Positions 19,796 through 27,937 of a stretch of 34,021 bases of DNA are shown piece by piece. Source of the stretch: a virus. How positions within the stretch are numbered: the first letter of the stretch is position 1; each line of letters opens with the position of its first letter. Where the stretch lies: IMG/VR virus record IMGVR_UViG_3300042868_009320, positions 1-34,021 of that record; one strand, written 5' to 3'. Under the pieces are notes generated by a model that saw only the letters and a program-made list of their open reading frames with translations, did no database searches and was not told where the DNA came from. The position numbers and the translations under genes were made by a program.

Positions 19796-20932
19796 ATGGA
19801 AGTAACCACCAATGTCGTCTTTCAGGTATTAAACGAATCTAAGAAAAGAATTTCTGTGATGCAAGGAGGAACGAGGTCAGGTAAAACTTACAACGTACTT
19901 ACCTGGTTTATTGTAAAGCTCCTACAAGAGAAAGGGAAAACCTTAACTATTTGCCGTTCATCCCTACCAAGCATCAAAGGTTCCGTTATGAGGGACTTTA
20001 TCGAGATATTGTCTAAATATGGGCTATACTCAGAGGAAAAACACAATAAATCAGAGAATTTATATTTCTTAAATGGCAATACGGTAGAATTTGTCTCTAC
20101 CGACCAACCTCAGAAGATTAGAGGTCGTAAAAGGCATTATTTGTTTATTAACGAGGCAAATGAGGTGAATTACGAATCTTGGATGCAATTAGCCCTAAGA
20201 ACTACCGATAAAATAGTTTTAGACTATAACCCATCTGATTATTACTCCTGGATTTATGACAAAGTCATTCCTAGAGAAGATACTGACTTTACGATTACGA
20301 CTTATAAGGACAACCCATTTTTAGATAAAAATATTATAGCTGAGATTGAAAGGCTTAAAGATGCTGACCACGAATATTGGAGAGTTTACGGACTAGGAGA
20401 AAGAGCAATTAGTGAGGCTACGATTTATTCGCATTGGAGAAGAAGAAGAACCTTCCCTGAGGGTGGAGATGTGTTTTATGGCCTTGACTTTGGTTATAAC
20501 AACCAAACAGCCCTAGTAAGGTGTAAAAACTTTGATGGTGACATATATGTCGAGCAACTGATATATGATACTAAAATGTCTACTTCGCTTTTAATAGATC
20601 GTCTTAAGTCTATGGGCCTATCTCGTAGAGATGAGATATTCGCAGATGCTGCTGAACCTAAAACAATCGCCGAAGTAAACAAGGCAGGGTTTAATTTGAA
20701 GTCAGCTACCAAAGATGTGTTTGCAGGAATCAATAAGGTAAAATCTTTTCCACTATTCGTTAAATCAGAATCTTTGGATTTACTAGATGAGATTAAAAAC
20801 TATAAATGGAAAACAGACCACGATGGCAATACAATGGATGAGCCTGTTAAGTTTAGAGACCATTTAATGGATGCTATGCGATATGCTATATACTCAAAAT
20901 ATGCGAAAGCGAAGCGAGGTTGGATTGTTTAG
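19796..20932 (+). CDS. terL: Terminase large subunit
   Basis: A protein of 378 residues with the two-domain packaging motor. The ATPase has Walker A GGTRSGKT (24-31) and Walker B YLFINE (115-120). The RNase H-like nuclease has Asp231 (GLDFGYNN), Asp284 (FADAAEP) and Asp355/Asp359 (RDHLMDAMRY) as acidic metal ligands. This is the Terminase_3-type (PBSX-like) layout, at the short end for the family but complete. It cuts the concatemer and drives DNA into the prohead through the portal encoded next. It ends with a basic tail. Confidence 0.96.
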   Translation: MEVTTNVVFQVLNESKKRISVMQGGTRSGKTYNVLTWFIVKLLQEKGKTLTICRSSLPSIKGSVMRDFIEILSKYGLYSEEKHNKSENLYFLNGNTVEFVSTDQPQKIRGRKRHYLFINEANEVNYESWMQLALRTTDKIVLDYNPSDYYSWIYDKVIPREDTDFTITTYKDNPFLDKNIIAEIERLKDADHEYWRVYGLGERAISEATIYSHWRRRRTFPEGGDVFYGLDFGYNNQTALVRCKNFDGDIYVEQLIYDTKMSTSLLIDRLKSMGLSRRDEIFADAAEPKTIAEVNKAGFNLKSATKDVFAGINKVKSFPLFVKSESLDLLDEIKNYKWKTDHDGNTMDEPVKFRDHLMDAMRYAIYSKYAKAKRGWIV

Positions 20933-20953
20933 GCTAAAAATTTGTTACTTTTG
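20925..20953 (+). promoter_or_regulatory. Late promoter before the portal gene (TTG-N18-TACTTTTG)
   Basis: TTG (20925-20927) is 18 bases before TACTTTTG (20946-20953), the Bacteroidota -33/-7 spacing, and TAAAAA follows. It is one of the best promoters in the window. It overlaps the last codons of terL and would start transcription a few bases before the GTG at 20969, so head genes can be made apart from the terminase. Confidence 0.8.
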
Positions 20954-20968
20954 TAAAAATATCTTATA

Positions 20969-22372
20969 GTGAAGTTAACGGACATACTAAGTGCGGTGAA
21001 TCCTTTTAAACAAAAGGCAGCCACTAAAATAAAAACAACTCTTAATAATCCCTTCTCTGATTTTGGTGGTTTAATTGGCGGTAGAACACTTTACCCTAAT
21101 TTGAATTACGAGAAGTTCGTACAAGACTATGATAACAATAGCGAAGTCTATTCTATCATTAAACGTATATCTAAAACCATTTCAACAGTTCCATTTTACG
21201 TTTACAAGGTTAAGAACAAAAAACAACTAAATACTTACAAGGCAATGATGGCTAACGCATCTAGTGGTGCAGATGTGGCCAAAGCCGAGTTAGTAAGAAT
21301 TAAAGCAGTTGATGAGATTGCTGATAGCCCATTAAACAAATTATTAGAAAGACCTAACCAATACCAATCTTTATCAGAGTTATTAGAAAACATTGTAGGC
21401 TATAAGCTTATAACAGGCAACTCTTATATCTGGGCGAATAGATTGTCCAATGGTAAGGTTGCCGAACTAGTTGTACTCCCATCTCAATATGTAGCCATTA
21501 TCAGCGATGGTACAATCAATGGGGTTGAAGGATACTCTTTCACATTAGTTGGATGGGATCAGTTAGCTGCAAATGATGTAATTCACTTAAAATACTTCAA
21601 CCCTTACTTTAACACTAATGGTCAACAATTATATGGTTTGTCGCCTTTACAGGCTGCTTACCGAACTGTACAACGCAGTAACGATGCTAAGGATACCTCT
21701 GTAGGTATGTTGCAGAATCAAGGGCCTAAAGGTATCTTGTATGCAGATGAGTCAAATGACTTTGGCCCTGAACAAGCTGGTAAGTTAAAAGAAGATTTCT
21801 ACAATCAGTACGGAACTAAAAACAAGATAGTTCAAAACGCAGGACAAATTTTAATCGCTGGTGCTAAATTAGGCTGGGTGAATATGGGATTGTCTCCTGT
21901 AGACTTGCAGTTACTAGAATCAGAGAAGATTACACTTCGTGAGTTGTGTAATGTTTACGGAGTTAACTCTGCGTTGTTTAATGATCCTGATAACAAGACT
22001 TATAACAATATGAAGGAAGCTAAGAAGGAAATGCTTACACAAGTAGTACTTCCTGAATTAGTTTTAATTCGTGATGCGTTTAATAGATTCTTTGAGAACG
22101 AAATAGGACAAGGTTACTATATCGATTTTGATATTACTGTGTTCCCTGAACTACAAGAGGATATGAAAGAACTATCTGCTATCTTATCTCAATCTTGGTG
22201 GATTACTCCAAACGAGAAAAGACAAGCTATGCGTTATGATACTGTTCAAGACGATACGATGAATGAGATTTATATTCCTGCTGGTTACTTGCCAATAGCA
22301 GAACTTACAATGCTACAAGATCCTCGTAATGCTCAACAACAAGGAGATTATAATTTACCTCCAGTAAAATAA
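20969..22372 (+). CDS. Portal protein, HK97 family
   Basis: A protein of 467 residues starting at a GTG (MKLTDILSAVNPFKQK); no in-frame ATG is nearby. The sequence has the family landmarks: VYSIIKRISKTISTVPFYVY near 60-80, LLERPNQYQSLSELLENIVG, GNSYIWANR, a VIHLKYFNP stretch, and the C-terminal NEKRQAMRYD. Twelve copies form the ring for DNA entry, terminase docking and tail joining. The low-complexity acidic end is usual. It is followed without a usable ATG by the minor head gene. Confidence 0.93.
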   Translation: MKLTDILSAVNPFKQKAATKIKTTLNNPFSDFGGLIGGRTLYPNLNYEKFVQDYDNNSEVYSIIKRISKTISTVPFYVYKVKNKKQLNTYKAMMANASSGADVAKAELVRIKAVDEIADSPLNKLLERPNQYQSLSELLENIVGYKLITGNSYIWANRLSNGKVAELVVLPSQYVAIISDGTINGVEGYSFTLVGWDQLAANDVIHLKYFNPYFNTNGQQLYGLSPLQAAYRTVQRSNDAKDTSVGMLQNQGPKGILYADESNDFGPEQAGKLKEDFYNQYGTKNKIVQNAGQILIAGAKLGWVNMGLSPVDLQLLESEKITLRELCNVYGVNSALFNDPDNKTYNNMKEAKKEMLTQVVLPELVLIRDAFNRFFENEIGQGYYIDFDITVFPELQEDMKELSAILSQSWWITPNEKRQAMRYDTVQDDTMNEIYIPAGYLPIAELTMLQDPRNAQQQGDYNLPPVK

Positions 22373-22377
22373 TATGT

Positions 22378-23208
22378 GTGTCCAAAATCTTACAACCTTC
22401 TCAGCAGTTTAACCTGCAACAAAAGATTGCTAGAAAATCAATAAACGAATTTGCTCCTAAACTAAAGGAAGCATTGCAGTATGATTTTAATAAAGCAGCA
22501 GAGTTGGTACAAGAACTAGGAGCAGACCAAGTAGCTAATTTCAACAAGACATTTTTCGACAATAACAAAGTTTCCAATATTTTACGAACTTTGTACGAAG
22601 GTACAGGTGGATACACAGCGATGAGGTATCAAAAGATATTTGACAAGTATAAGAAAGACGAAGCAATAGATATAGATCCGCTAAATATCTTAGACGAGTG
22701 GTTAGCTTTTATGTTATCCTATTGGACAGCCATTAGTGGCCCTAAGATGTTTGGGATTCAGAATACAACGGATAACGAGATAGCTAGGATTCTTAATAAC
22801 GTGTTACAATACGGAAGAGATAACAACCTATCTAGAGATGAAGTGAATAGTTTGGCTATTCAGACTTTAAGAGAAGGAAAAATAAATAACGCAAGGAGTT
22901 TATTAATCGCAAGAACAGAAACTCATCAAGCTTTAAGTACAGGTGCGATGGGAGCAACAAGAGGAATTAATATACCTTTGCTTAAACAATGGGTTCACGC
23001 TGAGTATGTAGCACTACCTAGAGCTTGGCATCAAGCCTTAGATAGACAGACGAATCCTGATGATGGTGGAGTAAGAATACCTGTGAATCAACCATTCCTA
23101 GTAAACACTCCTAAATACGGTGTAATTGAAATGCAATATGCACACGATGAGAACGGTGGAGCAGTCAATAACTGCAACTGCCGATGTTGTACGGTGTATG
23201 TAGCTTAA
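22378..23208 (+). CDS. Minor head protein, Mu gpF / SPP1 gp7-like
   Basis: A protein of 276 residues from a GTG at 22378; the ATG at 22374 is in another frame and soon stops. The C-terminal part has the phage head morphogenesis signature: ARTETHQALSTGAMGATRG, then KQWVHAE, then WHQALDRQ, and finally the NNCNCRCC cysteine cluster. These proteins sit inside or on the portal vertex and assist head assembly or DNA ejection. The N-terminal half is helical. Position between portal and protease is standard. Confidence 0.87.
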   Translation: MSKILQPSQQFNLQQKIARKSINEFAPKLKEALQYDFNKAAELVQELGADQVANFNKTFFDNNKVSNILRTLYEGTGGYTAMRYQKIFDKYKKDEAIDIDPLNILDEWLAFMLSYWTAISGPKMFGIQNTTDNEIARILNNVLQYGRDNNLSRDEVNSLAIQTLREGKINNARSLLIARTETHQALSTGAMGATRGINIPLLKQWVHAEYVALPRAWHQALDRQTNPDDGGVRIPVNQPFLVNTPKYGVIEMQYAHDENGGAVNNCNCRCCTVYVA

Positions 23209-23218
23209 ACAAATAAAT

Positions 23219-23950
23219 ATGAGTAATTTTTATAACAAAAAGTCGATTGAAGGTTCTCCCATAGATATGGAAGACAATAGTAGAGTTATTACAGTCTACT
23301 ATTCTGCATTTGGTAATGTAGATAGCGATGGTGATATTATTACACCAGGTGCTTTTACTAAAACCTTAAAAGAGAATGGCCCACAAGCTAAAAACAGAGT
23401 ATGGCATCTAATGAACCACTCTACTGAAAAGCCTATTGCTAAGCCATTTGAAATGTACGAAGATGCGTATGGTTTAAAAGCAAGTGTTAAGATACCTAAT
23501 ACGACATTAGGCAATGACCTATATGAGTTATATAAAGAAGGCCATATCACAGAACATAGTATCGGATTTCAGACTATCAAGTCACAAGCGAAATCAGGGT
23601 ACAATGAAATCAATGAAATTAAATTGTATGAAGGAAGTTCCGTATTGTGGGGTGCAAACGCTAATACACCAACAGTTGGAGTTAAAAGTCAGATTAAGTC
23701 AACTCTAGTAGATGAGATGGGTAAAACCATTAAGTCTTTGAGAAATGGACACTTTACTGATGAAACATTCGAGCTGTTAGAACTTAAACTTAAACAATTA
23801 CAACAATATCTATCTGAGATGGAAGACGAAGAGTCAATCACACCTGAGCCAACCGCTGAAGAAGCATTGCCAACTGAGGAAGCTGATCCGATGATTTCTA
23901 TCGAGCTAGAGGTAAACAAATATTTACAATCATTTAAAATTTTTAACTAA
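23219..23950 (+). CDS. Prohead maturation protease, HK97 type (S78/U35)
   Basis: A protein of 243 residues. SAFGNVDSDGDIITPGAF (29-46) opens the herpes/HK97 protease fold. His63 or His67 in WHLMNH and Ser114 in EHSIGF are the catalytic pair. GSSVLWGANANT follows as in family members. The C-terminal third is acidic and probably a scaffold-like tail. The enzyme cleaves the N-terminal delta domain of the capsid protein encoded next. The capsid ATG overlaps its stop (TAATG), keeping the two in proportion. Confidence 0.93.
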   Translation: MSNFYNKKSIEGSPIDMEDNSRVITVYYSAFGNVDSDGDIITPGAFTKTLKENGPQAKNRVWHLMNHSTEKPIAKPFEMYEDAYGLKASVKIPNTTLGNDLYELYKEGHITEHSIGFQTIKSQAKSGYNEINEIKLYEGSSVLWGANANTPTVGVKSQIKSTLVDEMGKTIKSLRNGHFTDETFELLELKLKQLQQYLSEMEDEESITPEPTAEEALPTEEADPMISIELEVNKYLQSFKIFN

Positions 23951-25113
23951 TGGTAGAAGAAATTAAAAGTGCATTCGAAGGCATTAAATCCGAAGTAAAC
24001 GGAGCAATCGAAAGTGCGAAGGCTGATAATGCTAGTGCATTAGAAAGCGTAAAGGCTGAATTAGAAGCTACTAAAGCTTCAATCTCAGTTGTTAAGGATG
24101 AAATTGAAAAAATGGAAGCAAAACAAAATCGTGTTAAAATGAATCAAACAGAAGTAAAAGGGTTTAATGCTACCCTTGCTGAAGCTATCGAGAATAATTC
24201 TGATAGTTTAGCGAAATTAGCTCGTGGCGAACAAAAGCGTTCAAGCTTTATCTTGGATACAAAGGCAGTTGGTAATATGACAGAAGCGGTTAACCTTACA
24301 GGTGACATCACTCGTCAATATGCTAATCAAGTATATGCTTTACCTTCTCGTAAGGTGCATTTAAGAAGCTTATTACCAATCGGTAGTTTGTCTCAAGGTT
24401 TATTTACTTTCCCTTACGAAAGTGGTGGAGAAGGTGCTCCAGCAGCTCAAACTCAAGGTTCTTCTAAAGCACAAGTTGATTTTGACATTACAATGAAAGA
24501 TGCAGCTGCTCAGTATATCGCTGGTTATGTTCGTATCTCTCGTCAAATGTTAGATGATATACCTGCTATGACTTCTTTCTTACAATCTCGTTTGTTAGAG
24601 AAGTATTTAGTTGCTGAAGATGCTCAAATCTTAAGTGGTGATGGTACTGCTCCTAACTTACAAGGTATTTTACCAGTAGCTACAGCTGCAACAGGTGCTG
24701 CTACAGTAGACGTAGAGCAATTAGTTCAAGCTATTGCTCAGTTAGAAACTTCTAACTACTCTGCAACTGGTATCTTAGTTAACCCAACTGATTGGGCTGC
24801 TATTATGAACACTAAGAACTCAGGTTCTGCGTACTCTTTACCTGCTTCTACAGTTGTTACAACTGATGGTAGTGTATCTATCGCTGGTATCCCTCTTTAC
24901 AAATCAACTGCAATCGCAGTAGATAAGTTTGTAGTAGGTGACTGGTCTATGGGTGCTCAAATTATGCAGAATCAAGGTATCTCTGTTCAGTTCTCTGAAT
25001 TTGATGCTGACAACTTTACTAAGAATATGATTACTGTAAGAGTTGAAGCTCGTATCGCTTTACCTATCTATTACGCTGGTGCGTTTATTTATGGTGATTT
25101 CGGTAACGTATAA
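23950..25113 (+). CDS. Major capsid protein, HK97 fold
   Basis: A protein of 387 residues. The first 100 are highly charged and coiled-coil-like (residues about 1-65), the delta domain that acts as internal scaffold and is later removed. The mature part begins near the ITRQYANQVY region and contains LRSLLPIGSLSQGLFTFPYE, DILSGDGT-like ILSGDGTAPNLQGI, and the C-terminal RVEARIALPIYYAGAFIYGD typical of HK97-fold capsids. The cleavage site cannot be fixed from sequence. A strong terminator follows 30 bases later. Confidence 0.95.
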   Translation: MVEEIKSAFEGIKSEVNGAIESAKADNASALESVKAELEATKASISVVKDEIEKMEAKQNRVKMNQTEVKGFNATLAEAIENNSDSLAKLARGEQKRSSFILDTKAVGNMTEAVNLTGDITRQYANQVYALPSRKVHLRSLLPIGSLSQGLFTFPYESGGEGAPAAQTQGSSKAQVDFDITMKDAAAQYIAGYVRISRQMLDDIPAMTSFLQSRLLEKYLVAEDAQILSGDGTAPNLQGILPVATAATGAATVDVEQLVQAIAQLETSNYSATGILVNPTDWAAIMNTKNSGSAYSLPASTVVTTDGSVSIAGIPLYKSTAIAVDKFVVGDWSMGAQIMQNQGISVQFSEFDADNFTKNMITVRVEARIALPIYYAGAFIYGDFGNV

Positions 25114-25140
25114 ATTAATCTTTAATTAGATTTACAATAC

Positions 25141-25170
25141 AAGGGATAGCCTAGAAAGCTATCCCTTTTT
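25141..25170 (+). terminator. Terminator after the capsid gene
   Basis: AAGGGATAGC (25141-25150) pairs perfectly with GCTATCCCTT (25158-25167) around a seven-base loop, and the T run reaches 25170. It ends the capsid transcript. Its T run also supplies the -33 TTG of the next promoter. Confidence 0.9.
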
Positions 25171-25197
25171 GTTTACACTAAATTTTAACTATTTTTG
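25169..25197 (+). promoter_or_regulatory. Late promoter before the connector genes (TTG-N18-TATTTTTG)
   Basis: TTG (25169-25171) lies 18 bases before TATTTTTG (25190-25197), then TAAAAA. Spacing and boxes equal those of the portal promoter at 20925. It lies 15 bases before the ATG at 25212. Confidence 0.8.
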
Positions 25198-25211
25198 TAA
25201 AAATTAGCATA

Positions 25212-25757
25212 ATGCAGATACTAAGAGATGTAACTACTACAGTAGCCCCTTCGGCAACAATAGTTACCCTACAGACAGCAAAGGATTATTTAAGAGTAGA
25301 TTATAGCGAAGATGATACTTTGATTACTAACCTTATAGAAACGGCTAGAATCAGATTAGAGCAGTATGCTGCGGTAGCTATGACGGCTAGAACATTAAAG
25401 GTAGTAGCTTATGTAGATGAGTTTATAGAGCTTCCTTATGCTCCTATCAATAGTATTACATTAGTAGAATATTGGGATGGTGCTGCTTGGGTAGCAATGG
25501 TACTTGGAGATTATAGAGTTTTAGGTGATACTTATAAAAAAATTTATATGGTATCTCCACTTATGAGTGAATTTAGATTTACTTATACTTGTGGATATTC
25601 TACAACTCCTGAGTCTATGAAAACAGCTCTATTGAAGATGGTAGGTGATTTATATGAATACAGAGAATCAAGCGTTGAAAGCACTAAGCCTTCAGCCAAT
25701 TTAACAACTGCTTACGAATTAATGAAACCTTACAAAAGGGTAAGTACCTTCTTATAA
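25212..25757 (+). CDS. Head-tail connector, gp6-like
   Basis: A protein of 181 residues. TLQTAKDYLRVDYSEDDTLI near 20-40, then LIETARIRLEQYAAVAMTAR, is the signature of gp6-like adaptors (the LQTAKDYLR(V/I) start of the helical ring). APINSITLVEY and FTYTCGY follow as in the family. The protein forms a ring under the portal after packaging. The next gene overlaps its stop by one base. Confidence 0.9.
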   Translation: MQILRDVTTTVAPSATIVTLQTAKDYLRVDYSEDDTLITNLIETARIRLEQYAAVAMTARTLKVVAYVDEFIELPYAPINSITLVEYWDGAAWVAMVLGDYRVLGDTYKKIYMVSPLMSEFRFTYTCGYSTTPESMKTALLKMVGDLYEYRESSVESTKPSANLTTAYELMKPYKRVSTFL

Positions 25758-26077
25758 TGATAGGAAAATTAAGAAATAGAATAACGTTTAACAGCAAAAC
25801 GAGCGTATCTGATAGTGCTGGAGGGTTCGTGAACACTTTGGTATCTTATTATGTTTGCTGGGCTGAATTGGTCTCTAATACGAACAGTAGGACTAATGTA
25901 GCAGGTAAGGATAATATTAATGATAATGCTACATTTAGGATTAGATATACAAGTGGAAAGACATTTACTAATGCTCTTGTAATTACTTGGAAATCAAAGA
26001 CTTATATGATTAACTCTATTATAAACGAAGGAGATTTAAACCAGTATTATTTAATCGGTTGTTCAACTCTTAAGTAA
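25757..26077 (+). CDS. Head-tail joining protein, SPP1 gp16-like stopper family
   Basis: A protein of 106 residues starting MIGKLRNRITFNSKTSVSDS, with GGFVNTLVSYYVCWAEL and FRIRYTSGKTFTNALVITW: the small beta-barrel of phage head-tail stoppers. Proteins of this class close the connector after packaging and dock the tail. Order (adaptor, stopper, gp10-like, completion protein, tail tube) is the usual siphovirus one and supports the call. Confidence 0.87.
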   Translation: MIGKLRNRITFNSKTSVSDSAGGFVNTLVSYYVCWAELVSNTNSRTNVAGKDNINDNATFRIRYTSGKTFTNALVITWKSKTYMINSIINEGDLNQYYLIGCSTLK

Positions 26078-26553
26078 TGTTTTTAGAAGTAAAAGGTTTA
26101 AATAGTTTAAAAAAGAAGTTTGCTACTAGTTATGAAGGCTTTAAGTCTCATATTATATCAGAAATAAACGTAATGGTTGTAGAAATAGCAAAAGAAGCTA
26201 GTGCAGATGCAGCCGATTTACCACATTTAACCACAAATTCTTCATACCAAAGAACAGGCAATTTATCTAGGAGCATTAATGCTATCCCATTTAATGGGAA
26301 ATTTGCTGAAATAGTAGTAGGTAATTCGCTTGTTGATTATGGTGCTTATGTAGAATTTGGTACTGGTAGTGGGTTTGGGATTCCATCAAGGAAATATAAT
26401 ATAGCATCAAAAAATATAACACCTTATGCTTCTTTGTTTAGAGGCAGAGGCTTAAGGAATAGTAATATGCCATATAGATCATATTTATTTAATAATTTTG
26501 AAATAGGTTATACAAAGGCTTTAAAAAAAATAAGAGCCTTTAAAATGGCCTAA
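26077..26553 (+). CDS. HK97 gp10-like head-tail/tail component
   Basis: A protein of 158 residues. QRTGNLSRSINAIPFNG and VDYGAYVEFGTGSGFG are the hallmarks of HK97-gp10_like proteins, which take part in tail completion at the neck. The ATG overlaps the stop of the stopper gene. The C-terminus is basic with a run of Lys encoded by an A-rich tract (TKALKKIRAFK). Confidence 0.88.
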   Translation: MFLEVKGLNSLKKKFATSYEGFKSHIISEINVMVVEIAKEASADAADLPHLTTNSSYQRTGNLSRSINAIPFNGKFAEIVVGNSLVDYGAYVEFGTGSGFGIPSRKYNIASKNITPYASLFRGRGLRNSNMPYRSYLFNNFEIGYTKALKKIRAFKMA

Positions 26554-26575
26554 TTTAAATATAAATATATTTCGT

Positions 26576-26583
26576 TAAATTTG
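26576..26583 (+). promoter_or_regulatory. Extended late-type promoter -7 box (TAAATTTG + TAAAAA)
   Basis: TAAATTTG is followed by TAAAAA and then at once by the ATG at 26590. Transcription from it would begin at or next to the start codon, giving a leaderless message. No clear -33 TTG is at the right distance. Confidence 0.55.
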
Positions 26584-26589
26584 TAAAAA

Positions 26590-27018
26590 ATGAAGGACTG
26601 CGGATATACACTAAGGAAGGCTTATTTCGATAAGCTTGCATCGGCTTCTTACTCATTAAGTGTTTATGATACCATAGCACCTGATACTGTAGAACCGCCT
26701 TTTTTGATTATCAGCAGTCAAACACAAGTAGACAATAGTAATAAACAAAGCTTTAGTTTTGACGTTACTATTCAATTTGACATAGTTTATACGACCTTTA
26801 AAGCAGGTGAAGTAGGGCAGAAAACGGTAGATACTTATGCCAACGAATTATTAGGAATTATAGGTGTTAGACCACCTAGTTATCCTAATACAGCACCTGA
26901 TTTTAAAATAGTTACTTGTAAGGTTGGCTCTAACAATGCTACCTTTGACTATGTAAATGAAGTCTATGTGTTTAGAAGGGTAATAACAATGGATCATTTC
27001 GTGAATCAATTAACATAA
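26590..27018 (+). CDS. Tail completion / tail terminator-like protein
   Basis: A protein of 142 residues. The pattern YDTIAPDTVEPPFLIISSQT and FDVTIQFDIVYTTF, then the helix DTYANELLGIIG, is like DUF3168-type tail completion proteins that cap the tail tube at the head-proximal end. Place between gp10-like and tail tube genes fits. Family membership is judged from pattern and order, so it is moderately sure. Confidence 0.72.
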   Translation: MKDCGYTLRKAYFDKLASASYSLSVYDTIAPDTVEPPFLIISSQTQVDNSNKQSFSFDVTIQFDIVYTTFKAGEVGQKTVDTYANELLGIIGVRPPSYPNTAPDFKIVTCKVGSNNATFDYVNEVYVFRRVITMDHFVNQLT

Positions 27019-27035
27019 AAGAAAAATAAAATAAA

Positions 27036-27491
27036 ATGGCAACAACAAGTGTATTTAACGGAACTTCATTAGTAGTTCTAATTGGAACGGAAGTAATAGG
27101 ATTTGCTACTTCTTGTTCATTAAGTTTAGCTATAGATGCTCCAGATGCATCTACAAAACAAAGTTTAGGCTGGGCTGATGAAATTGGTGGACAAAGGTCT
27201 TGGTCTTTGACTACTGATGGTTTAGCTACAGTAGTACCTGGAACAGTTGCAACTTATGTAACTACAGCTGAATTGAATGCTTTAGCAATAGCTAGAACAG
27301 CAGTTACAGTTAAGTTTACAACAGTTGATAACTCTACAGTAGGTGGTGTAACTCCAGTTACAGGTGATGTGATTTATTCAGGTTCAGCATTTATTGAGAG
27401 TGTAGATATGACTGCTGATATGGAGAATCCAGTTACTTACTCAGTATCTTTCAAAGGAACAGGAGTATTAACTATCGCTACCAACGCATAA
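27036..27491 (+). CDS. Major tail tube protein, TP901-1-like
   Basis: A protein of 151 residues rich in Thr, Val, Ala and Gly. NGTSLVVLIGTEVIGFATSC opens the fold, RSWSLTTDGLA is the middle strand, and ENPVTYSVSFKGTG closes it, as in TP901-1/lambda-type tail tubes of long non-contractile tails. Hexamers stack into the tail. A longer protein encoded at 32404 repeats these landmarks around an inserted domain. No tail sheath gene is present, so the phage is a siphovirus. Confidence 0.9.
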   Translation: MATTSVFNGTSLVVLIGTEVIGFATSCSLSLAIDAPDASTKQSLGWADEIGGQRSWSLTTDGLATVVPGTVATYVTTAELNALAIARTAVTVKFTTVDNSTVGGVTPVTGDVIYSGSAFIESVDMTADMENPVTYSVSFKGTGVLTIATNA

Positions 27492-27514
27492 TAACCAACC
27501 AAAAATAAACCAAA

Positions 27515-27886
27515 ATGAGAGGACAATTTGAATTAACTCTTTCCGATGGAAAGAAGATACCGATGCGTTTTTGTACGTGGAGTCTTAAAAGATTCTGTCA
27601 ATTACAAGGCATAGGGCCTTCTGAAATAGGAGAAGCTTTAAGTGGCAAAGATTCACTTGATGCTATTGTTAACCTGATGAAATCAGCTGCAGAATACCCA
27701 TTGTATTCACAAGGAATTACTCCAAGTTTTACGGAATTTGAAGTATGCAATTGGATAGATGATATGGGAGGAATGACTGGAAAGAAGTTCCAAGATGTTA
27801 TGGCAGCTTTATCAGATAGTATGAATAGCGGTATAGAAGATAAGCCAACAAAGTCAACTAAAAAGGATGGAGTAAAAAAAAATTAG
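27515..27886 (+). CDS. Tail assembly chaperone, short form (gpG-like)
   Basis: A protein of 123 residues with helices (CTWSLKRFCQLQGIGPSEIG, then DSLDAIVNLMKSAAEYPLYS) and a Lys-rich end. It lies between tail tube and tape measure genes, the place of G/GT chaperones that wrap the tape measure. The end of the frame is GTA AAA AAA AAT TAG, so a -1 slip on A AAA AAA (27874-27880) joins it to the next ORF. Proteins of this sort differ greatly in sequence, and the call rests on position, size and frameshift. Confidence 0.82.
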   Translation: MRGQFELTLSDGKKIPMRFCTWSLKRFCQLQGIGPSEIGEALSGKDSLDAIVNLMKSAAEYPLYSQGITPSFTEFEVCNWIDDMGGMTGKKFQDVMAALSDSMNSGIEDKPTKSTKKDGVKKN

Positions 27887-27937
27887 AGTGGATTGACATA
27901 GAAAGATATACAATGGGGGAGTGCAAAGTGCTTCCCC
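27874..27937 (+). promoter_or_regulatory. Programmed -1 frameshift site with downstream hairpin
   Basis: Nine As at 27874-27882 hold A AAA AAA in the zero frame of the chaperone gene. A -1 slip continues KLEWIDIERYTMGECKV without a stop into the ORF at 27913. A 10-bp stem with four G-C pairs at the base and three wobbles (27915-27924 with 27928-27937, AAA loop) starts 34 bases after the slip site. That is farther than usual, so whether it stimulates slipping is open. Confidence 0.8.

Noticed and set aside
22374-22379. ATG four bases before the GTG of the minor head gene
   Set aside because: It is in another frame and meets a stop after about a dozen codons. The family match needs the GTG frame.
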